DNA of 64,000 bases from Skermanella mucosa. Lineage in GTDB: Bacteria > Pseudomonadota > Alphaproteobacteria > Azospirillales > Azospirillaceae. Position 1 is the stretch's first letter, and the number at the start of each line of letters is the position of its first letter. The translations under genes were made by a program, and so were the position numbers. The stretch is from NCBI RefSeq assembly GCF_016765655.2, contig NZ_CP086106.1:5044501-5108500 (forward strand). The letters run 5' to 3'. Below, in pieces: positions 35,878 through 45,503 of this stretch. Below the pieces are notes generated by a model, which saw nothing but the letters and a program-made list of their open reading frames with translations, did not search any database and was not told the DNA's origin.

Positions 35878-36215
35878 GCGGCGGCACGACGCACACCTGC
35901 CCTTCGGGCGCAAGTCCGGCGGCATGGCTGCTGCGCGCGCTGGTCAGGGTTTACCAGTGGATCCTGGCCCCGGTCCTGGGCAACAACTGCCGTTTCGAAC
36001 CAAGCTGTTCCAACTACGCGCTGGAAGCGCTATCTAAGCATGGCGCGATCCGCGGCGGCCTGATGGCCGCCTGGCGCATCCTGCGGTGCAACCCGTGGGG
36101 CGGAGCAGGCTGGGACCCGGTGCCGGATGCTGGAAGCGCCAGCACCCGCAAGGCCGACACCGGGCAAGCCACCAAAGACAAGTTTCATAACAGATGCGAC
36201 CACGGCAGGGACTGA
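35874..36215 (+). CDS. yidD: Membrane protein insertion efficiency factor YidD
   Basis: 113-residue YidD homologue: LVRVYQWILAPVLGNNCRFEPSCSNYA with the conserved Cys residues, then LEALSKHGAIRGGLMAAWRILRCNPW. An amphipathic N-terminal helix associates with the inner membrane and assists YidC. ATG at 35874 overlaps the rnpA stop (ATGA). The C-terminal extension after NPWGGAGWDPVP is longer than in E. coli and low in conservation. Confidence 0.95.
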   Translation: MSGGTTHTCPSGASPAAWLLRALVRVYQWILAPVLGNNCRFEPSCSNYALEALSKHGAIRGGLMAAWRILRCNPWGGAGWDPVPDAGSASTRKADTGQATKDKFHNRCDHGRD

Positions 36216-36224
36216 CCAGGATCC

Positions 36225-37970
36225 ATGACTGACCAGCGCAACCTCCTCGTGGCGATCCTGCTGTCGATCGTCATCCTGCTCGGATTTCAGTATTTTTACG
36301 AAATCCCGCGCATGGAACAGCGCAAGGCGGAACTGGCGCAGCAGCGCGCGGAAGAGCAGGCCCGCCTGCCCGCCCCGACCACCCCGGACGGCATAACCGC
36401 CGACGGGTCGCCGGTTCCGATCCCCGGGGCCCCGGCCGCGGGCGCCCCGCAGGGCCGTGCCCAGGCGGTGGCGGCCGGGCAGCGCGTCCGGATCGACACG
36501 CCGCGCCTGCACGGCACGATCTCGACCGTCGGCGCCCGGATCGACGACCTGACGCTGGCCGACTACCATGTTACGCCCGACAGCGGCAGCCCGGAGATCG
36601 TGCTGCTCTCCCCCGCCGGGACCAACCAGCCCTACTACGCCGAGTTCGGCTGGGTGCCGGCCGCCGGGACCAACCAGCCGGTGCCGAACGCCTCCACCCA
36701 GTGGACCGCGCCGGACCAGCCGCTGACGCCGGACAATCCGGTCACCCTGACCTGGGACAACGGCCAGGGACTGGTATTCGAAAAGACCTACTCGGTCGAC
36801 CAGAACTACATGTTCACGGTGACCCAGCGGGTGCGCAACAACACCGGCGCCCCGGTCTCCCTGGTCCCCTACGGACTGGTGTCGCGCCACGGCACGCCGC
36901 CGACGCTGGGATACTACATCCTGCACGAAGGCCCCCTGGGCGTCTTCAACGGGACGCTGCACGAGTACAAGTACGACGACGTCAAGGAAGACGGCAACAT
37001 CCAGTACCAGACCACCGGCGGCTGGATGGGCATCACCGACAAGTACTGGCTGGTGTCGCTGATCCCTGACCAGGGCGGCGAGTTCCGGTCGCAGGTGCGC
37101 CACACCACGGCGAACGGCCAGGACCGCTATCAGGTCGACTATACCGGGCAGCCGGTCACCATCGCGGCGGGCGAGAGCACCGAGACGACCAACCGCCTGT
37201 TCGCCGGCGCCAAGCAGGTCAAGCTGCTGGACGCCTACGCCGAACAGTACGGCATCAAGAATTTCGACCTCGCGATCGACTTCGGCTGGTTCTACTTCCT
37301 GACCAAGCCGTTCTTCTACGCACTGGACTTCTTCGGCACGCTGTTCGGCAATTTCGGCGTGGCGATCCTGGTGTTCACCGTCTGCGTCAAGGCGGTCTTC
37401 TTCCCCCTGGCCAACAAATCCTACAAGGCCATGAGCAAGATGAAGGCCCTGCAGCCGGAGATGACGAAGATCCGCGAGCGGTTCGGCGACGACCGCCAGC
37501 GGATGAGCCAGGAGATGATGGCGCTGTACAAGCGCGAGAAGGCCAACCCGGTCAGCGGCTGCCTGCCGATCCTGATCCAGATCCCGGTGTTCTTCGCGCT
37601 CTACAAGGTGCTGTTCGTCACCATTGAGATGCGGCATGCGCCGTTCTTCGGCTGGATCAAGGACCTGTCGGCTCCCGATCCGACCACCATCTTCAACCTG
37701 TTCGGCCTGTTCCCCTGGGACCCGCCGAGCCTGCTGCACCTGGGCGTCTGGCCGATCATCATGGGCATCACGATGTACCTGCAGCAGAAGCTGAACCCGG
37801 CCCCGCCGGACCCGGTGCAGGCGAAGGTGTTCATGGCGCTGCCGTTCGTGTTCACCTTCATGCTGGCCAGCTTCCCGGCCGGACTGGTGATCTACTGGGC
37901 GTGGAACAACAGCCTGTCGATCCTGCAGCAGTGGATCATCATGCGCCGCATGGGCGTCAAGGTGACCTGA
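36225..37970 (+). CDS. yidC: Membrane protein insertase YidC
   Basis: 581-residue YidC/Oxa1 insertase of the Gram-negative long form. It has an N-terminal signal-anchor (about 6-22), a Pro/Ala-rich linker, a large periplasmic P1 domain (about 85-345), then the C-terminal five-helix core with [20 protein letters not shown], the coiled cytoplasmic hairpin [21 protein letters not shown], and [20 protein letters not shown]. It integrates inner-membrane proteins alone or with SecYEG. It lies nine bases after yidD in the same operon. Confidence 0.98.
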   Translation: MTDQRNLLVAILLSIVILLGFQYFYEIPRMEQRKAELAQQRAEEQARLPAPTTPDGITADGSPVPIPGAPAAGAPQGRAQAVAAGQRVRIDTPRLHGTISTVGARIDDLTLADYHVTPDSGSPEIVLLSPAGTNQPYYAEFGWVPAAGTNQPVPNASTQWTAPDQPLTPDNPVTLTWDNGQGLVFEKTYSVDQNYMFTVTQRVRNNTGAPVSLVPYGLVSRHGTPPTLGYYILHEGPLGVFNGTLHEYKYDDVKEDGNIQYQTTGGWMGITDKYWLVSLIPDQGGEFRSQVRHTTANGQDRYQVDYTGQPVTIAAGESTETTNRLFAGAKQVKLLDAYAEQYGIKNFDLAIDFGWFYFLTKPFFYALDFFGTLFGNFGVAILVFTVCVKAVFFPLANKSYKAMSKMKALQPEMTKIRERFGDDRQRMSQEMMALYKREKANPVSGCLPILIQIPVFFALYKVLFVTIEMRHAPFFGWIKDLSAPDPTTIFNLFGLFPWDPPSLLHLGVWPIIMGITMYLQQKLNPAPPDPVQAKVFMALPFVFTFMLASFPAGLVIYWAWNNSLSILQQWIIMRRMGVKVT

Positions 37971-38087
37971 CGCGGCGACCCCGCTCCGACAGCGCCGCCC
38001 CGGGCAACCGCGGGCGGCGTTCGTCGTTATGGGAGACGGACCCGGCACGAGAAAAGCCAGCACGAGAGAAAAAGGAACACGACCGCC

Positions 38088-38753
38088 ATGACCGGCCCGA
38101 TCACCCCGACCCTGATGCCCGAGCAGACCGAATCCGGCCTGGAGGAAGGCCGGCTGCTGTTCGCCAAGGAGTGCAACTTCATCTGGGGCGCCGCCGACGA
38201 GGCCAACCTGCCCGAGGCGACCCTGCCGGAGATCGCCTTCGCCGGCCGGTCCAACGTCGGCAAGTCGAGCTTGGTCAACGCGCTCACCGGGCGCAAGACG
38301 CTGGCCCGGACCTCCAACACGCCGGGGCGCACCCAGCAGCTCAACTTCTTCGACCTGGGCGGCCGGATGATCCTGGTCGACCTGCCCGGCTACGGCTATG
38401 CCAAGGAATCCAAGACCAAGGTCGCCGCCTGGACCGGGCTCGTGAAGAATTACCTGAAAGGCCGGGTCACGCTCCGCCGGATCTGCCTGCTGATCGACGG
38501 CCGCCACGGGCTGAAGCCCAACGACGTCGAGATCATGGACATGCTCGACAAGGCCGCCGTGCCCTACCAGGTCGTGCTGACCAAGATGGACAAGGTGAAG
38601 AAGGCCGAGCAGGACGCCGTCGTGGAGAAGACCGTCGCCGGCCTGAGGAAGCACCCCGCCGCCCATCCCGAGGTGGCCTCGACCAGCTCCGAGGAAGGCA
38701 CCGGCATCCCGGAGCTGCGCGCCAGCCTGGCGACCCTGGCGCTGCCGGCCTGA
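38088..38753 (+). CDS. engB: Ribosome biogenesis GTPase YsxC/EngB
   Basis: 221-residue TRAFAC GTPase required for large-subunit assembly. Motifs: G1 [10 protein letters not shown]2 region [11 protein letters not shown]3 DLPGYGYA, G4 TKMDK and G5 near TSSEEGTG. The N-terminal 35 residues form the usual short extension. It follows yidC by 117 bases and precedes argB, the normal order in this group. The ATG at 38088 has GGAACACGACC upstream. Confidence 0.97.
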   Translation: MTGPITPTLMPEQTESGLEEGRLLFAKECNFIWGAADEANLPEATLPEIAFAGRSNVGKSSLVNALTGRKTLARTSNTPGRTQQLNFFDLGGRMILVDLPGYGYAKESKTKVAAWTGLVKNYLKGRVTLRRICLLIDGRHGLKPNDVEIMDMLDKAAVPYQVVLTKMDKVKKAEQDAVVEKTVAGLRKHPAAHPEVASTSSEEGTGIPELRASLATLALPA

Positions 38754-38865
38754 GCGGGACGCGAAGTCACAGCAGTGTTGCGGCCGAATCACTTGCAACG
38801 GGAAAGCGGTCTGTCGCAAAACCGCTGCTAGCAGGCACCGCCCCATTGACTTAGAGTTCCGCGCC

Positions 38866-39792
38866 ATGAGCGAACCGACCGTCCCCCCCGCCCCGCCGCA
38901 GCTGTCCCGCGAGGAATGGCTGAACAAGGCCCGGACCCTGTCCGAGGCCCTTCCCTATATGCGCCGCTATTCCGGCCGCACCTTCGTGATCAAGTACGGC
39001 GGCCATGCGATGGGCGACGAGTCGCTGGGCGAGCTGTTCGCCCGGGACGTCGTGCTGCTGAAGCAGGTCGGCATCAATCCCGTGGTGGTCCATGGCGGAG
39101 GGCCGCAGATCGGCGCCATGCTGGAACGGCTGAAGATCAAGAGCTCGTTCATCGACGGCCTGCGCGTCACCGACAAGGAGACGGTGGACATCGTCGAGAT
39201 GGTCCTGTCCGGCTCCATCAACAAGCAGATCGTCACCGCGATCAACAACCAGGGCGGCAAGGCGGTCGGCCTGTCCGGCAAGGACGGCCACCTGATCAGC
39301 GCCCGCAAGCTGCGCCGGACCCAGCGGGACACCGACAGCAACATAGAGAAGATCCTGGACCTGGGCTTCGTCGGGGAGCCGTACCAGGTGAACCCGCAGA
39401 TCCTGGAGACCTTCGAGAAGTCGGACGTGATCCCGGTGATCGCGCCGATCGGCCTGGGCCGAAACGGCGAGACCTACAACATCAACGCCGACACGGCCGC
39501 CGGCGCCATCGCCGCCGCGCTGGGGGCCACCCGCCTGTTCCTGCTGACCGACGTCGTCGGCGTGCTGGACAAGCAGAAGAACCTGATCCCCAACATGATG
39601 CTGGAGGACGCCCGGCGCTACATGACCGACGGCACCATCACCGGCGGCATGATCCCGAAGATCGAGACCTGCATCTCGGCGGTCGAGCAGGGCGTCGACG
39701 CCTCGGTCATCCTGGACGGCCGGGTACCCCACGCCCTGCTGCTGGAGATCTTCACCGAAGGCGGCGCCGGAACGATGATCGGGCGGGACTGA
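38866..39792 (+). CDS. argB: Acetylglutamate kinase
   Basis: 308-residue amino-acid kinase that phosphorylates N-acetylglutamate, the second step of arginine synthesis. Motifs: [11 protein letters not shown] (phosphate-binding Lys), [30 protein letters not shown], and [10 protein letters not shown] near the ATP site. The N-terminal helix (about 15-35) is the type found in hexameric, arginine-inhibited enzymes. It lies downstream of engB and upstream of a degraded toxin-antitoxin locus. Confidence 0.97.
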   Translation: MSEPTVPPAPPQLSREEWLNKARTLSEALPYMRRYSGRTFVIKYGGHAMGDESLGELFARDVVLLKQVGINPVVVHGGGPQIGAMLERLKIKSSFIDGLRVTDKETVDIVEMVLSGSINKQIVTAINNQGGKAVGLSGKDGHLISARKLRRTQRDTDSNIEKILDLGFVGEPYQVNPQILETFEKSDVIPVIAPIGLGRNGETYNINADTAAGAIAAALGATRLFLLTDVVGVLDKQKNLIPNMMLEDARRYMTDGTITGGMIPKIETCISAVEQGVDASVILDGRVPHALLLEIFTEGGAGTMIGRD

Positions 39793-39802
39793 GAGCCGAT
39801 CC

Positions 39803-39821
39803 GGGGGAACGCGGTTCCCCC
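39803..39821 (+). terminator. Hairpin after argB, possible weak terminator
   Basis: An eight-base stem (GGGGGAAC with GTTCCCCC, loop GCG) starts 11 bases after the argB stop. It is followed by a C-rich stretch, not a T-run, so termination would be inefficient or Rho-assisted. Confidence 0.4.
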
Positions 39822-39830
39822 TCCCCTCTC

Positions 39831-40031
39831 ATGATCGATGCCACCAGCTTCGCGGTCGTCTATACGTGGCGGCTCGCCGACGACGAAAGCCCCTATCGCC
39901 GGATGATTTCAGCGCGCAAAGCAATCCGTTGGGAGCGGCGGATCTATGAAGTTGTATTCCCTGGAGCAGGTCGCCCGGACTCAGCCGGCGGACTTCCGGA
40001 AGATAGAGGCGACGACCGACGCCGACATTGA
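39831..40031 (+). pseudogene. 5'-truncated BrnT-type toxin remnant
   Basis: The frame from ATG 39831 reads FAVVYTWR...YRRMISARKAIRWERRIYE. This matches the C-terminal half of BrnT toxins (pattern 'VVYT.R......RIISARRAT..ERR.YE') and then continues out of family into the antitoxin gene to a stop at 40031. The N-terminal half of a BrnT fold, including the first strand and its catalytic residues, is absent: upstream sequence is the argB trailer. I read this as a dead toxin gene whose 5' part was deleted. It was recognised from memory of the family, with no alignment run. Confidence 0.6.
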
Positions 40032-40305
40032 GCGTCATATCGCGGAGGATTCCGACACGGCACCCGACCTGGGCAGCCGCGATCCTTCCGAGTTCGTCGC
40101 CCGCTCCCCCGACCTCGATGTCAGGACGATCCGCAAGCGGCTTGGCATCACCCAGGAAGAGTTCGCTTCCCGTTTCGGAATCAACATCTGGACGCTGCGG
40201 GAGTGGGAACAGCATCGCCGTGAGCCGGATGGACCGGCCCAGGCGCTCCTGAAGGTCATCGCCCATAACCCGGCGGCCGTGGCCGAGGCCATCGCGGCAA
40301 AGTAG
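39946..40305 (+). CDS. HTH (XRE-type) antitoxin, probably of a BrnT-type module
   Basis: 119-residue protein. The N-terminal half (ATTDADIERHIAEDSDTAPDLG) is the acidic segment seen in antitoxins partnered with BrnT toxins. The C-terminal half is an XRE helix-turn-helix: IRKRLGITQEEFASRFGINIWTLREWEQHRREPDG. It should bind its own operator and neutralise the toxin. The start lies inside the end of the degraded toxin frame, as in overlapping TA operons. With the toxin truncated, it is a solitary antitoxin that may still act as a local repressor. Confidence 0.75.
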   Translation: MKLYSLEQVARTQPADFRKIEATTDADIERHIAEDSDTAPDLGSRDPSEFVARSPDLDVRTIRKRLGITQEEFASRFGINIWTLREWEQHRREPDGPAQALLKVIAHNPAAVAEAIAAK

Positions 40306-40317
40306 GCGCCCGTCGGC

Positions 40318-40986
40318 TCAGCGCGCCGGCGCTTGGTTCCGGACGGCGCGGTCGAGGATCTCCCGCACGACGGCGTCCTCGCTGCGCTTGGTCGCCATGG
40401 CGGTGCCGCGGACGATGGCGTCGGTCAGGTCCATGGCGCGGGTCAGGTCGACGCGCCATTCCCCGTTCTCCCGGACGAAATCGGCGGGCACCATGACGGG
40501 GCGCTGGTTGACCACCAGGGTGCCGCTGGCGCGGTCGCCGCGCACCGACACCCTCTCCATGCCGGCCTGGGTGATGACGTTGGGTCCCAGCCAGTTCTTG
40601 CGCAGGCCGAACTCGACGATCTGGGCCGGGGTCATGCGCCTCAGCTCCGCCGGCTTCAGATAGTGCTGTAATCCCAGCGCGCCGAACTTCTCCGACGGGC
40701 CGAGGCCCGTCATCTCGCCGTCCAGCGCCGCCTTGCGGGTCCGCTCGACGCGGGCGAGGCTCTCGCGCGACAACAGCTCCAGCACGCCGCTGCCGTCCTT
40801 CGCCAGAAGCGCCTGGCGGGCCGCGACGAAGGTCTCGCCGACCGCGGTGGCGTCCTGGTGGGCCGGCGCCACCTGCGCCAGGGCCGGAGAGCCTTCCGGG
40901 TAACCCGCGCTGATGCCGGCGCCGGCGAGGATCGCCACGCCCAGCAACGCATTGCGCACCGCAGCCACAGTCTTCATTCCATCCAT
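40318..40986 (-). CDS. Secreted hypothetical protein
   Basis: 222-residue protein with a signal-like N-terminus (hydrophobic about 10-25, then ALAQVAPA). The mature part begins with an Ala-rich helix (VGETFVAARQALLAKD) and has a C-terminal beta-rich segment ending GEWRVDLTRAMD. The pattern resembles small NTF2-like or SnoaL-type periplasmic proteins but I cannot assign a family. ATG 40986 was chosen; 40977 is a second ATG. It is convergent with the antitoxin gene, 12 bases from its stop. Confidence 0.65.
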   Translation of the reverse strand: MDGMKTVAAVRNALLGVAILAGAGISAGYPEGSPALAQVAPAHQDATAVGETFVAARQALLAKDGSGVLELLSRESLARVERTRKAALDGEMTGLGPSEKFGALGLQHYLKPAELRRMTPAQIVEFGLRKNWLGPNVITQAGMERVSVRGDRASGTLVVNQRPVMVPADFVRENGEWRVDLTRAMDLTDAIVRGTAMATKRSEDAVVREILDRAVRNQAPAR

Positions 40987-41112
40987 ATCCGTCGCGAAGA
41001 GGGATCCGTCCCCCGGGGCGTCCATCACATAATGCGCGAATGCGGCGGCGCAAAGGCGTCCCCTGCGGTGCGGCCACTTGCCGTACCGGCCCAGCCGGCC
41101 CATTGTCACGCC

Positions 41113-41844
41113 ATGACCGCGACCGACACCCGCTCCCCCACGCCGCTTTCCGGCATCGACGTCTGGATCTTCGATCTGGACAACACGCTCTACCCGGCCT
41201 CCAGCAACCTGTTCGCCCAGATCGACCAGCGCATGACCGAGTTCATCGGCGAGCGCTTCGACCTGCCGTGGGACGAGGCGCGCCGCCGGCAGAAGCAGTT
41301 CTTTCGCGACTACGGCACGACGCTGCGCGGCCTGATGACGGAGCACGACGTCGATCCGATCGAGTTCATGGACTATGTCCACGACATCGACGTGACGCCC
41401 GTGACACCGAGCCCCGAGCTGGACCGGGCGCTGGAACGGCTGCCCGGCCGCAAGATCGTCTATACCAACGGGTCCTGCCGCCACGCCGACAACGTGCTGG
41501 CCCGCCTCGGCATCGCGCGGCATTTCGACGTGATCTACGACATCGTCGCGGCCGGCTACGTGCCGAAGCCCGACCCCCGCCCCTATGGCGAGCTGATCGA
41601 GCTGCACGGCATCGAGCCCCGGCGCGCCTGCATGGTCGAGGATATCGCGCGCAACCTGGTTCCCGCCGCGGCACTCGGCATGACCACCGTCTGGGTCCGG
41701 ACCGAAGCCGACTTCGCCCGCCCCGACCGCGGCGGCGTCGGGCACGGCGACCACATCCATCATGCGGTGGACGACCTGATCGAATGGCTGGTCGGCCTGA
41801 CGCGGCCGGACGGGTCTCCGAACGGGACTGCGGTCGGCAGTTGA
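41113..41844 (+). CDS. Pyrimidine 5'-nucleotidase, HAD superfamily
   Basis: 243-residue HAD hydrolase of the SDT1/YjjG-like pyrimidine 5'-nucleotidase type. Motif I is FDLDNTLYPAS (nucleophile and acid Asp), motif II VYTNGS, the Lys of motif III in PKPDPRPY, and motif IV VEDIARNLV. The helical cap between motifs I and II (about 30-95) is the C1 type. It dephosphorylates nucleoside monophosphates in the cytoplasm. It precedes dapD on the same strand by 63 bases and may be read with it. Confidence 0.9.
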   Translation: MTATDTRSPTPLSGIDVWIFDLDNTLYPASSNLFAQIDQRMTEFIGERFDLPWDEARRRQKQFFRDYGTTLRGLMTEHDVDPIEFMDYVHDIDVTPVTPSPELDRALERLPGRKIVYTNGSCRHADNVLARLGIARHFDVIYDIVAAGYVPKPDPRPYGELIELHGIEPRRACMVEDIARNLVPAAALGMTTVWVRTEADFARPDRGGVGHGDHIHHAVDDLIEWLVGLTRPDGSPNGTAVGS

Positions 41845-41907
41845 CAGCGGCTTCGCCGGTGAACCATGTTCCGGTTTCCCTGATATAGAGCCGGATCGAA
41901 CCCTGCC

Positions 41908-42777
41908 ATGACTTCCGCCGACACGACCGACCTGCAGGCCGCCATCGAGGCAGCCTGGGAAAACCGCGACCAGCTGAACACCGGCACCAAGGGCGCCGTC
42001 CGCGACGCGGTCGAAGCCGCCCTGTCGGGCCTGGACGAGGGTCGCTTCCGGGTCGCGGAACGGTCGGGCGGCGAGGACTGGCAGGTCAACCAGTGGCTCA
42101 AGAAGGCGGTGCTGCTGTCGTTCCGCCTCAACGACATGGTGCCGATCCCCGGCGGGCCGGAAGACCCGGCGCTGGGCGCGTCCTCCTGGTTCGACAAGGT
42201 GCCGTCCAAGTTCGCCGGCTGGGACGACCAGCGGTTCCGGGCGGCCGGGTTCCGCGCGGTGCCGAACTGCGTGGTGCGGCGGTCCGCCTATATCGCGCCG
42301 GGCGTCGTGCTGATGCCGAGCTTCGTCAATATCGGCGCCTACGTGGACAGCGGCACCATGGTGGACACCTGGGCGACCGTCGGCTCCTGCGCCCAGATCG
42401 GCAAGAACTGCCACATCTCGGGCGGCGCCGGCATCGGCGGCGTCCTGGAGCCTCTGCAGGCCGACCCGGTGATCATCGAGGACAACTGCTTCATCGGCGC
42501 CCGCGCCGAAGTGGCGGAAGGCGTGCGGGTCGGGACCGGCTCGGTGCTGTCGATGGGCGTCTATCTCGGCGCCTCCACCCGGATCGTCAACCGCGAGACC
42601 GGCGAGATCCTGTACGGCCGCGTGCCGCCCTACTCGGTCGTGGTCTCCGGCACCATGCCGGGCAAGCCGCTGCCCGACGGCAGCCCCGGCCCGAGCCTCT
42701 ATTGCGCCGTCATCGTGAAGCAGGTGGACGAGCGCACCCGTTCCAAGACCTCGATCAACGAACTGCTGCGCGCCTGA
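41908..42777 (+). CDS. dapD: Tetrahydrodipicolinate N-succinyltransferase
   Basis: 289-residue enzyme of the succinylase branch of lysine/diaminopimelate synthesis, transferring succinyl from succinyl-CoA to tetrahydrodipicolinate. The N-terminal helical domain (about 1-95) is followed by a left-handed beta helix of hexapeptide repeats ([33 protein letters not shown] and [11 protein letters not shown]). The ATG opens with [20 protein letters not shown], typical of the family. It overlaps dapE by one base (TGATG). Confidence 0.97.
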   Translation: MTSADTTDLQAAIEAAWENRDQLNTGTKGAVRDAVEAALSGLDEGRFRVAERSGGEDWQVNQWLKKAVLLSFRLNDMVPIPGGPEDPALGASSWFDKVPSKFAGWDDQRFRAAGFRAVPNCVVRRSAYIAPGVVLMPSFVNIGAYVDSGTMVDTWATVGSCAQIGKNCHISGGAGIGGVLEPLQADPVIIEDNCFIGARAEVAEGVRVGTGSVLSMGVYLGASTRIVNRETGEILYGRVPPYSVVVSGTMPGKPLPDGSPGPSLYCAVIVKQVDERTRSKTSINELLRA

Positions 42778-43970
42778 TGACCGCCGCCCCGGCAGCATTG
42801 GACCCTGTTGCCCTGACCCAGGCGCTTGTGCGCTGCCCCAGCGTCACGCCGGCCGACGCCGGCGCGCTCGACGTCCTTCAGGGCGTGCTGGAACCGCTGG
42901 GCTTCGTCTGCCACCGCCTCCGTTTCGAGGAGCAGGGGACGGCCCCGGTCGACAACCTGTATGCCCGCCTCGGCACCGCCGGCCGGAACCTCTGCTTCGC
43001 CGGCCACACCGACGTGGTGCCGCCGGGCGACCCCGCGGCCTGGGCGGCCGACCCGTTCGCCGGCGCGATCGTCGACGGCAAGCTCTACGGCCGGGGCGCC
43101 TCCGACATGAAGGCCGCCGTCGCCGCCTTCGCGGCGGCGGTCGCCCGGCGGCTCGGCCGTGCGGGTCCGCCGCCCGGCTCGATCAGCCTGCTGATCACCG
43201 GGGACGAGGAAGGCCCCGCCGTCAACGGCACCCGCAAGGTGCTGGACTGGCTGGCGGAAAAGGGCGAGGTGCTGGACGCCTGCATCGTCGGCGAGCCGAC
43301 CAACCCCAACACCCTGGGCGAGATGATCAAGGTCGGCCGCCGGGGCAGCATCACCGGCTACCTGACCGTCCACGGCACCCAGGGCCACGTGGCCTATCCC
43401 CACCTGGCCGACAATCCCCTGCCCCGGCTGGTACGGATGCTGGCGGCCCTGACGGCGGAACCGCTGGACCGGGGCAACGCCCATTTCCAGCCCTCCACCC
43501 TGGCGATCACCACGATCGACGTGGGCAATCCGGCGGACAACGTGATCCCGGCCAAGGGCTCGGCCAGCTTCAACATCCGCTTCAACGACGAGCACACGTC
43601 GGACACGCTGAAGGACTGGATCAGGCGGACCTGCGACTCCGTCGGCGGCGATTACGACCTGAAGTTCCGGGTCAGCGGCGAGAGCTTCCTGACGCCGCCC
43701 GGCCGCCTGAGCGACCTGGTCGCCGACGCGGTCGAGCGGGTGACCGGCCGCAGGCCGGAGCTGAGCACCACCGGCGGCACGTCCGACGCCCGGTTCATCA
43801 GGTCGCACTGCCCGGTGGTCGAGTTCGGCATCGTCGGGCAGACCATGCACAAGGTGGACGAGCATGTCGCCGTGGCCGACGTGGAACGGCTGACCGCCAT
43901 CTACGAGGCCGTGATCGACGGGTTCTTCGCTCCCGATCCTTCCCCATCCACCGGAGGCGACGCGGCATGA
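42777..43970 (+). CDS. dapE: Succinyl-diaminopimelate desuccinylase
   Basis: 397-residue M20 metallopeptidase-family enzyme that removes succinate from N-succinyl-LL-diaminopimelate. Zinc ligands and catalytic residues are visible: [12 protein letters not shown] (His, Asp), [10 protein letters not shown] (bridging Asp), TGDEEGPA (Glu-Glu), and the C-terminal His in [10 protein letters not shown]. The lid/dimerisation domain is in the middle (about 180-300). It is coupled to dapD upstream and to a membrane protein downstream (ATGA). Confidence 0.96.
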   Translation: MTAAPAALDPVALTQALVRCPSVTPADAGALDVLQGVLEPLGFVCHRLRFEEQGTAPVDNLYARLGTAGRNLCFAGHTDVVPPGDPAAWAADPFAGAIVDGKLYGRGASDMKAAVAAFAAAVARRLGRAGPPPGSISLLITGDEEGPAVNGTRKVLDWLAEKGEVLDACIVGEPTNPNTLGEMIKVGRRGSITGYLTVHGTQGHVAYPHLADNPLPRLVRMLAALTAEPLDRGNAHFQPSTLAITTIDVGNPADNVIPAKGSASFNIRFNDEHTSDTLKDWIRRTCDSVGGDYDLKFRVSGESFLTPPGRLSDLVADAVERVTGRRPELSTTGGTSDARFIRSHCPVVEFGIVGQTMHKVDEHVAVADVERLTAIYEAVIDGFFAPDPSPSTGGDAA

Positions 43971-44539
43971 CGCTGACGGCACGGGAAGCGGTCTATTCGA
44001 TCTTCGGGGCCTACCGGCTGGCCATGCTCGACAAGACCGGCCTCAGCTATTTCGACCGCACGCCGGAAGGCGCCCTGCGATCCTTCTACGCCGCCCTGAT
44101 CGTCCTGCCGGCCTATGCCGTGCTGGTCGTGCTGCGCCTGTGGGACGTGCTGCCCCAGGTATCGGCCCTGCGCTTCATCACGGTGGAAGGCCTGGCTTAT
44201 GTCATAAGCTGGAGCGCCTTCCCGCTCGCCATGTTCCACATCAGCGCGCTGCTCGACCGTTCCGGCCGGTACTTCGATTTCCTGAGCGCCTACAACTGGT
44301 CGTCGGTGATCCAGATGGGCGTCTACCTGCCGGTCGTCGCCGTCGCCGATTCCGGCCTGGTGCCCGAAAGCCTGGGCGAGGGGATGGTGCTGATCGTGAC
44401 GCTGCTGGTGCTGATCTACCAATGGTTCATCGCCCGGACGACGCTCGATATCGGCGGCGGGGCCGCGGCCGGCGTGGTCCTGCTCGACATGATCCTGGCC
44501 GTCTTCATCACGGGCACCGCCGACGGCATGCTGGGCTGA
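43967..44539 (+). CDS. Multi-pass membrane protein of unknown function
   Basis: 190-residue inner-membrane protein with about five hydrophobic helices (around 38-60, 75-95, 108-128, 135-150, 160-182). The N-terminal part ([16 protein letters not shown]) and an aromatic-rich middle resemble YIP1/DUF-type membrane proteins found after dapE in Azospirillum relatives, but no function is known. Its ATG overlaps the dapE stop, so it is co-translated. A hairpin follows the gene. Confidence 0.75.
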   Translation: MTLTAREAVYSIFGAYRLAMLDKTGLSYFDRTPEGALRSFYAALIVLPAYAVLVVLRLWDVLPQVSALRFITVEGLAYVISWSAFPLAMFHISALLDRSGRYFDFLSAYNWSSVIQMGVYLPVVAVADSGLVPESLGEGMVLIVTLLVLIYQWFIARTTLDIGGGAAAGVVLLDMILAVFITGTADGMLG

Positions 44540-44547
44540 AGGCGCCC

Positions 44548-44570
44548 CGGCGGGCCACCCGCCGTTCTTG
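44548..44570 (+). terminator. Probable terminator of the dap operon
   Basis: A perfect seven-base stem (CGGCGGG with CCCGCCG, loop CCA) lies eight bases after the membrane-protein stop and is followed by TTCTTG. The T-run is short, so strength is moderate. Confidence 0.55.
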
Positions 44571-44795
44571 CGGATTAAAACAATTCGGTCGGAAGGTCCG
44601 CCCGAACTCCGCGCTATGGTGGCATGGGGTCCCGCGCGGTCGCGCCCGTATCCAGCTTAAGCGTATCGGCTGACTTAACCGGGGCTTCGAACCGCTATAT
44701 CCTGAACAACAGCCGGCCAACCCGGATCCGCCCCGTGCCGTAGGAATCGGCCGGATCGGATGCGGACCGATCGGCGCAAAAAGCGTGGAATCGCG

Positions 44796-45461
44796 ATGAT
44801 CAAACTCCTCCATATCGACGCCAGCGATTCCTACCGATCGCTCCTGGCCGCCATCGCTCCGGCCGGCTCGTTCGCGGTCACGTCGTCCTATGCCGGCGTC
44901 GCGGAAGCCATCGGGGACGAACGGGGGCTTGCCGGCTGCGACATGATCATCCTGGGCGGCGGCGCGGACCAGGCGGGTGCCGGCGTCACGGCGCTCAAGG
45001 CCGCCGCGCCGACCAAGCCGATCGTCGTCCTGGCCGAACGCCTCTCCCTGGACAGCCTGGGCGCCACCTTCGAGGCCGGGGCGATGGGCTATCTGGTCAA
45101 GGCGATCTCGCACGACGCGCTGTTCGAATCCCTGATGCTGGTGGTCCTGGGCGAGAAGGTCTTTCCCGCCCAGCTCGCCGACCTCCTGATCGAGAAGACC
45201 CCGCACGACCTGGACCCCGGGCTGGCCGAACGGCGCCGCGCCCTGACCGCGAAAGAGTTCGAGGTCATGCAGTATGTCAAGCTGGGCTACAGCAACAAGC
45301 AGATCGCGCGGACGCTCGGAATTGCGGACATAACCGTCCGTCTCCACATCAACAACGCGTTCCGCAAGATGAACGTGAGGAACCGCATCCAGGGTGCCCT
45401 CTGGATGATCGAGCACGAGGTGGAACTGAACAGCCGGAAGACGATGCCGAAGGCGGGATAG
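44796..45461 (+). CDS. LuxR-type regulator with pseudo-receiver domain
   Basis: 221-residue regulator. An N-terminal receiver-like domain (about 1-125) keeps an acidic site (Asp9/Asp11) and the Lys at 102, but the phospho-acceptor strand reads DMIILGGGAD, with Gly54 where Asp is expected. It therefore cannot be phosphorylated in the usual way. A LuxR/GerE helix-turn-helix follows (about 145-205: LTAKEFEVMQYVKLGYSNKQIARTLGI, VRLHINNAFRKMNV). It lies 42 bases ahead of a PAS hybrid kinase gene and may be its output by protein contact instead of phosphotransfer. Confidence 0.88.
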   Translation: MIKLLHIDASDSYRSLLAAIAPAGSFAVTSSYAGVAEAIGDERGLAGCDMIILGGGADQAGAGVTALKAAAPTKPIVVLAERLSLDSLGATFEAGAMGYLVKAISHDALFESLMLVVLGEKVFPAQLADLLIEKTPHDLDPGLAERRRALTAKEFEVMQYVKLGYSNKQIARTLGIADITVRLHINNAFRKMNVRNRIQGALWMIEHEVELNSRKTMPKAG

Positions 45462-45503
45462 TGCCGAACGGAAAAGCTCCGGACAGGATAATGGTTGGAT
45501 GCC

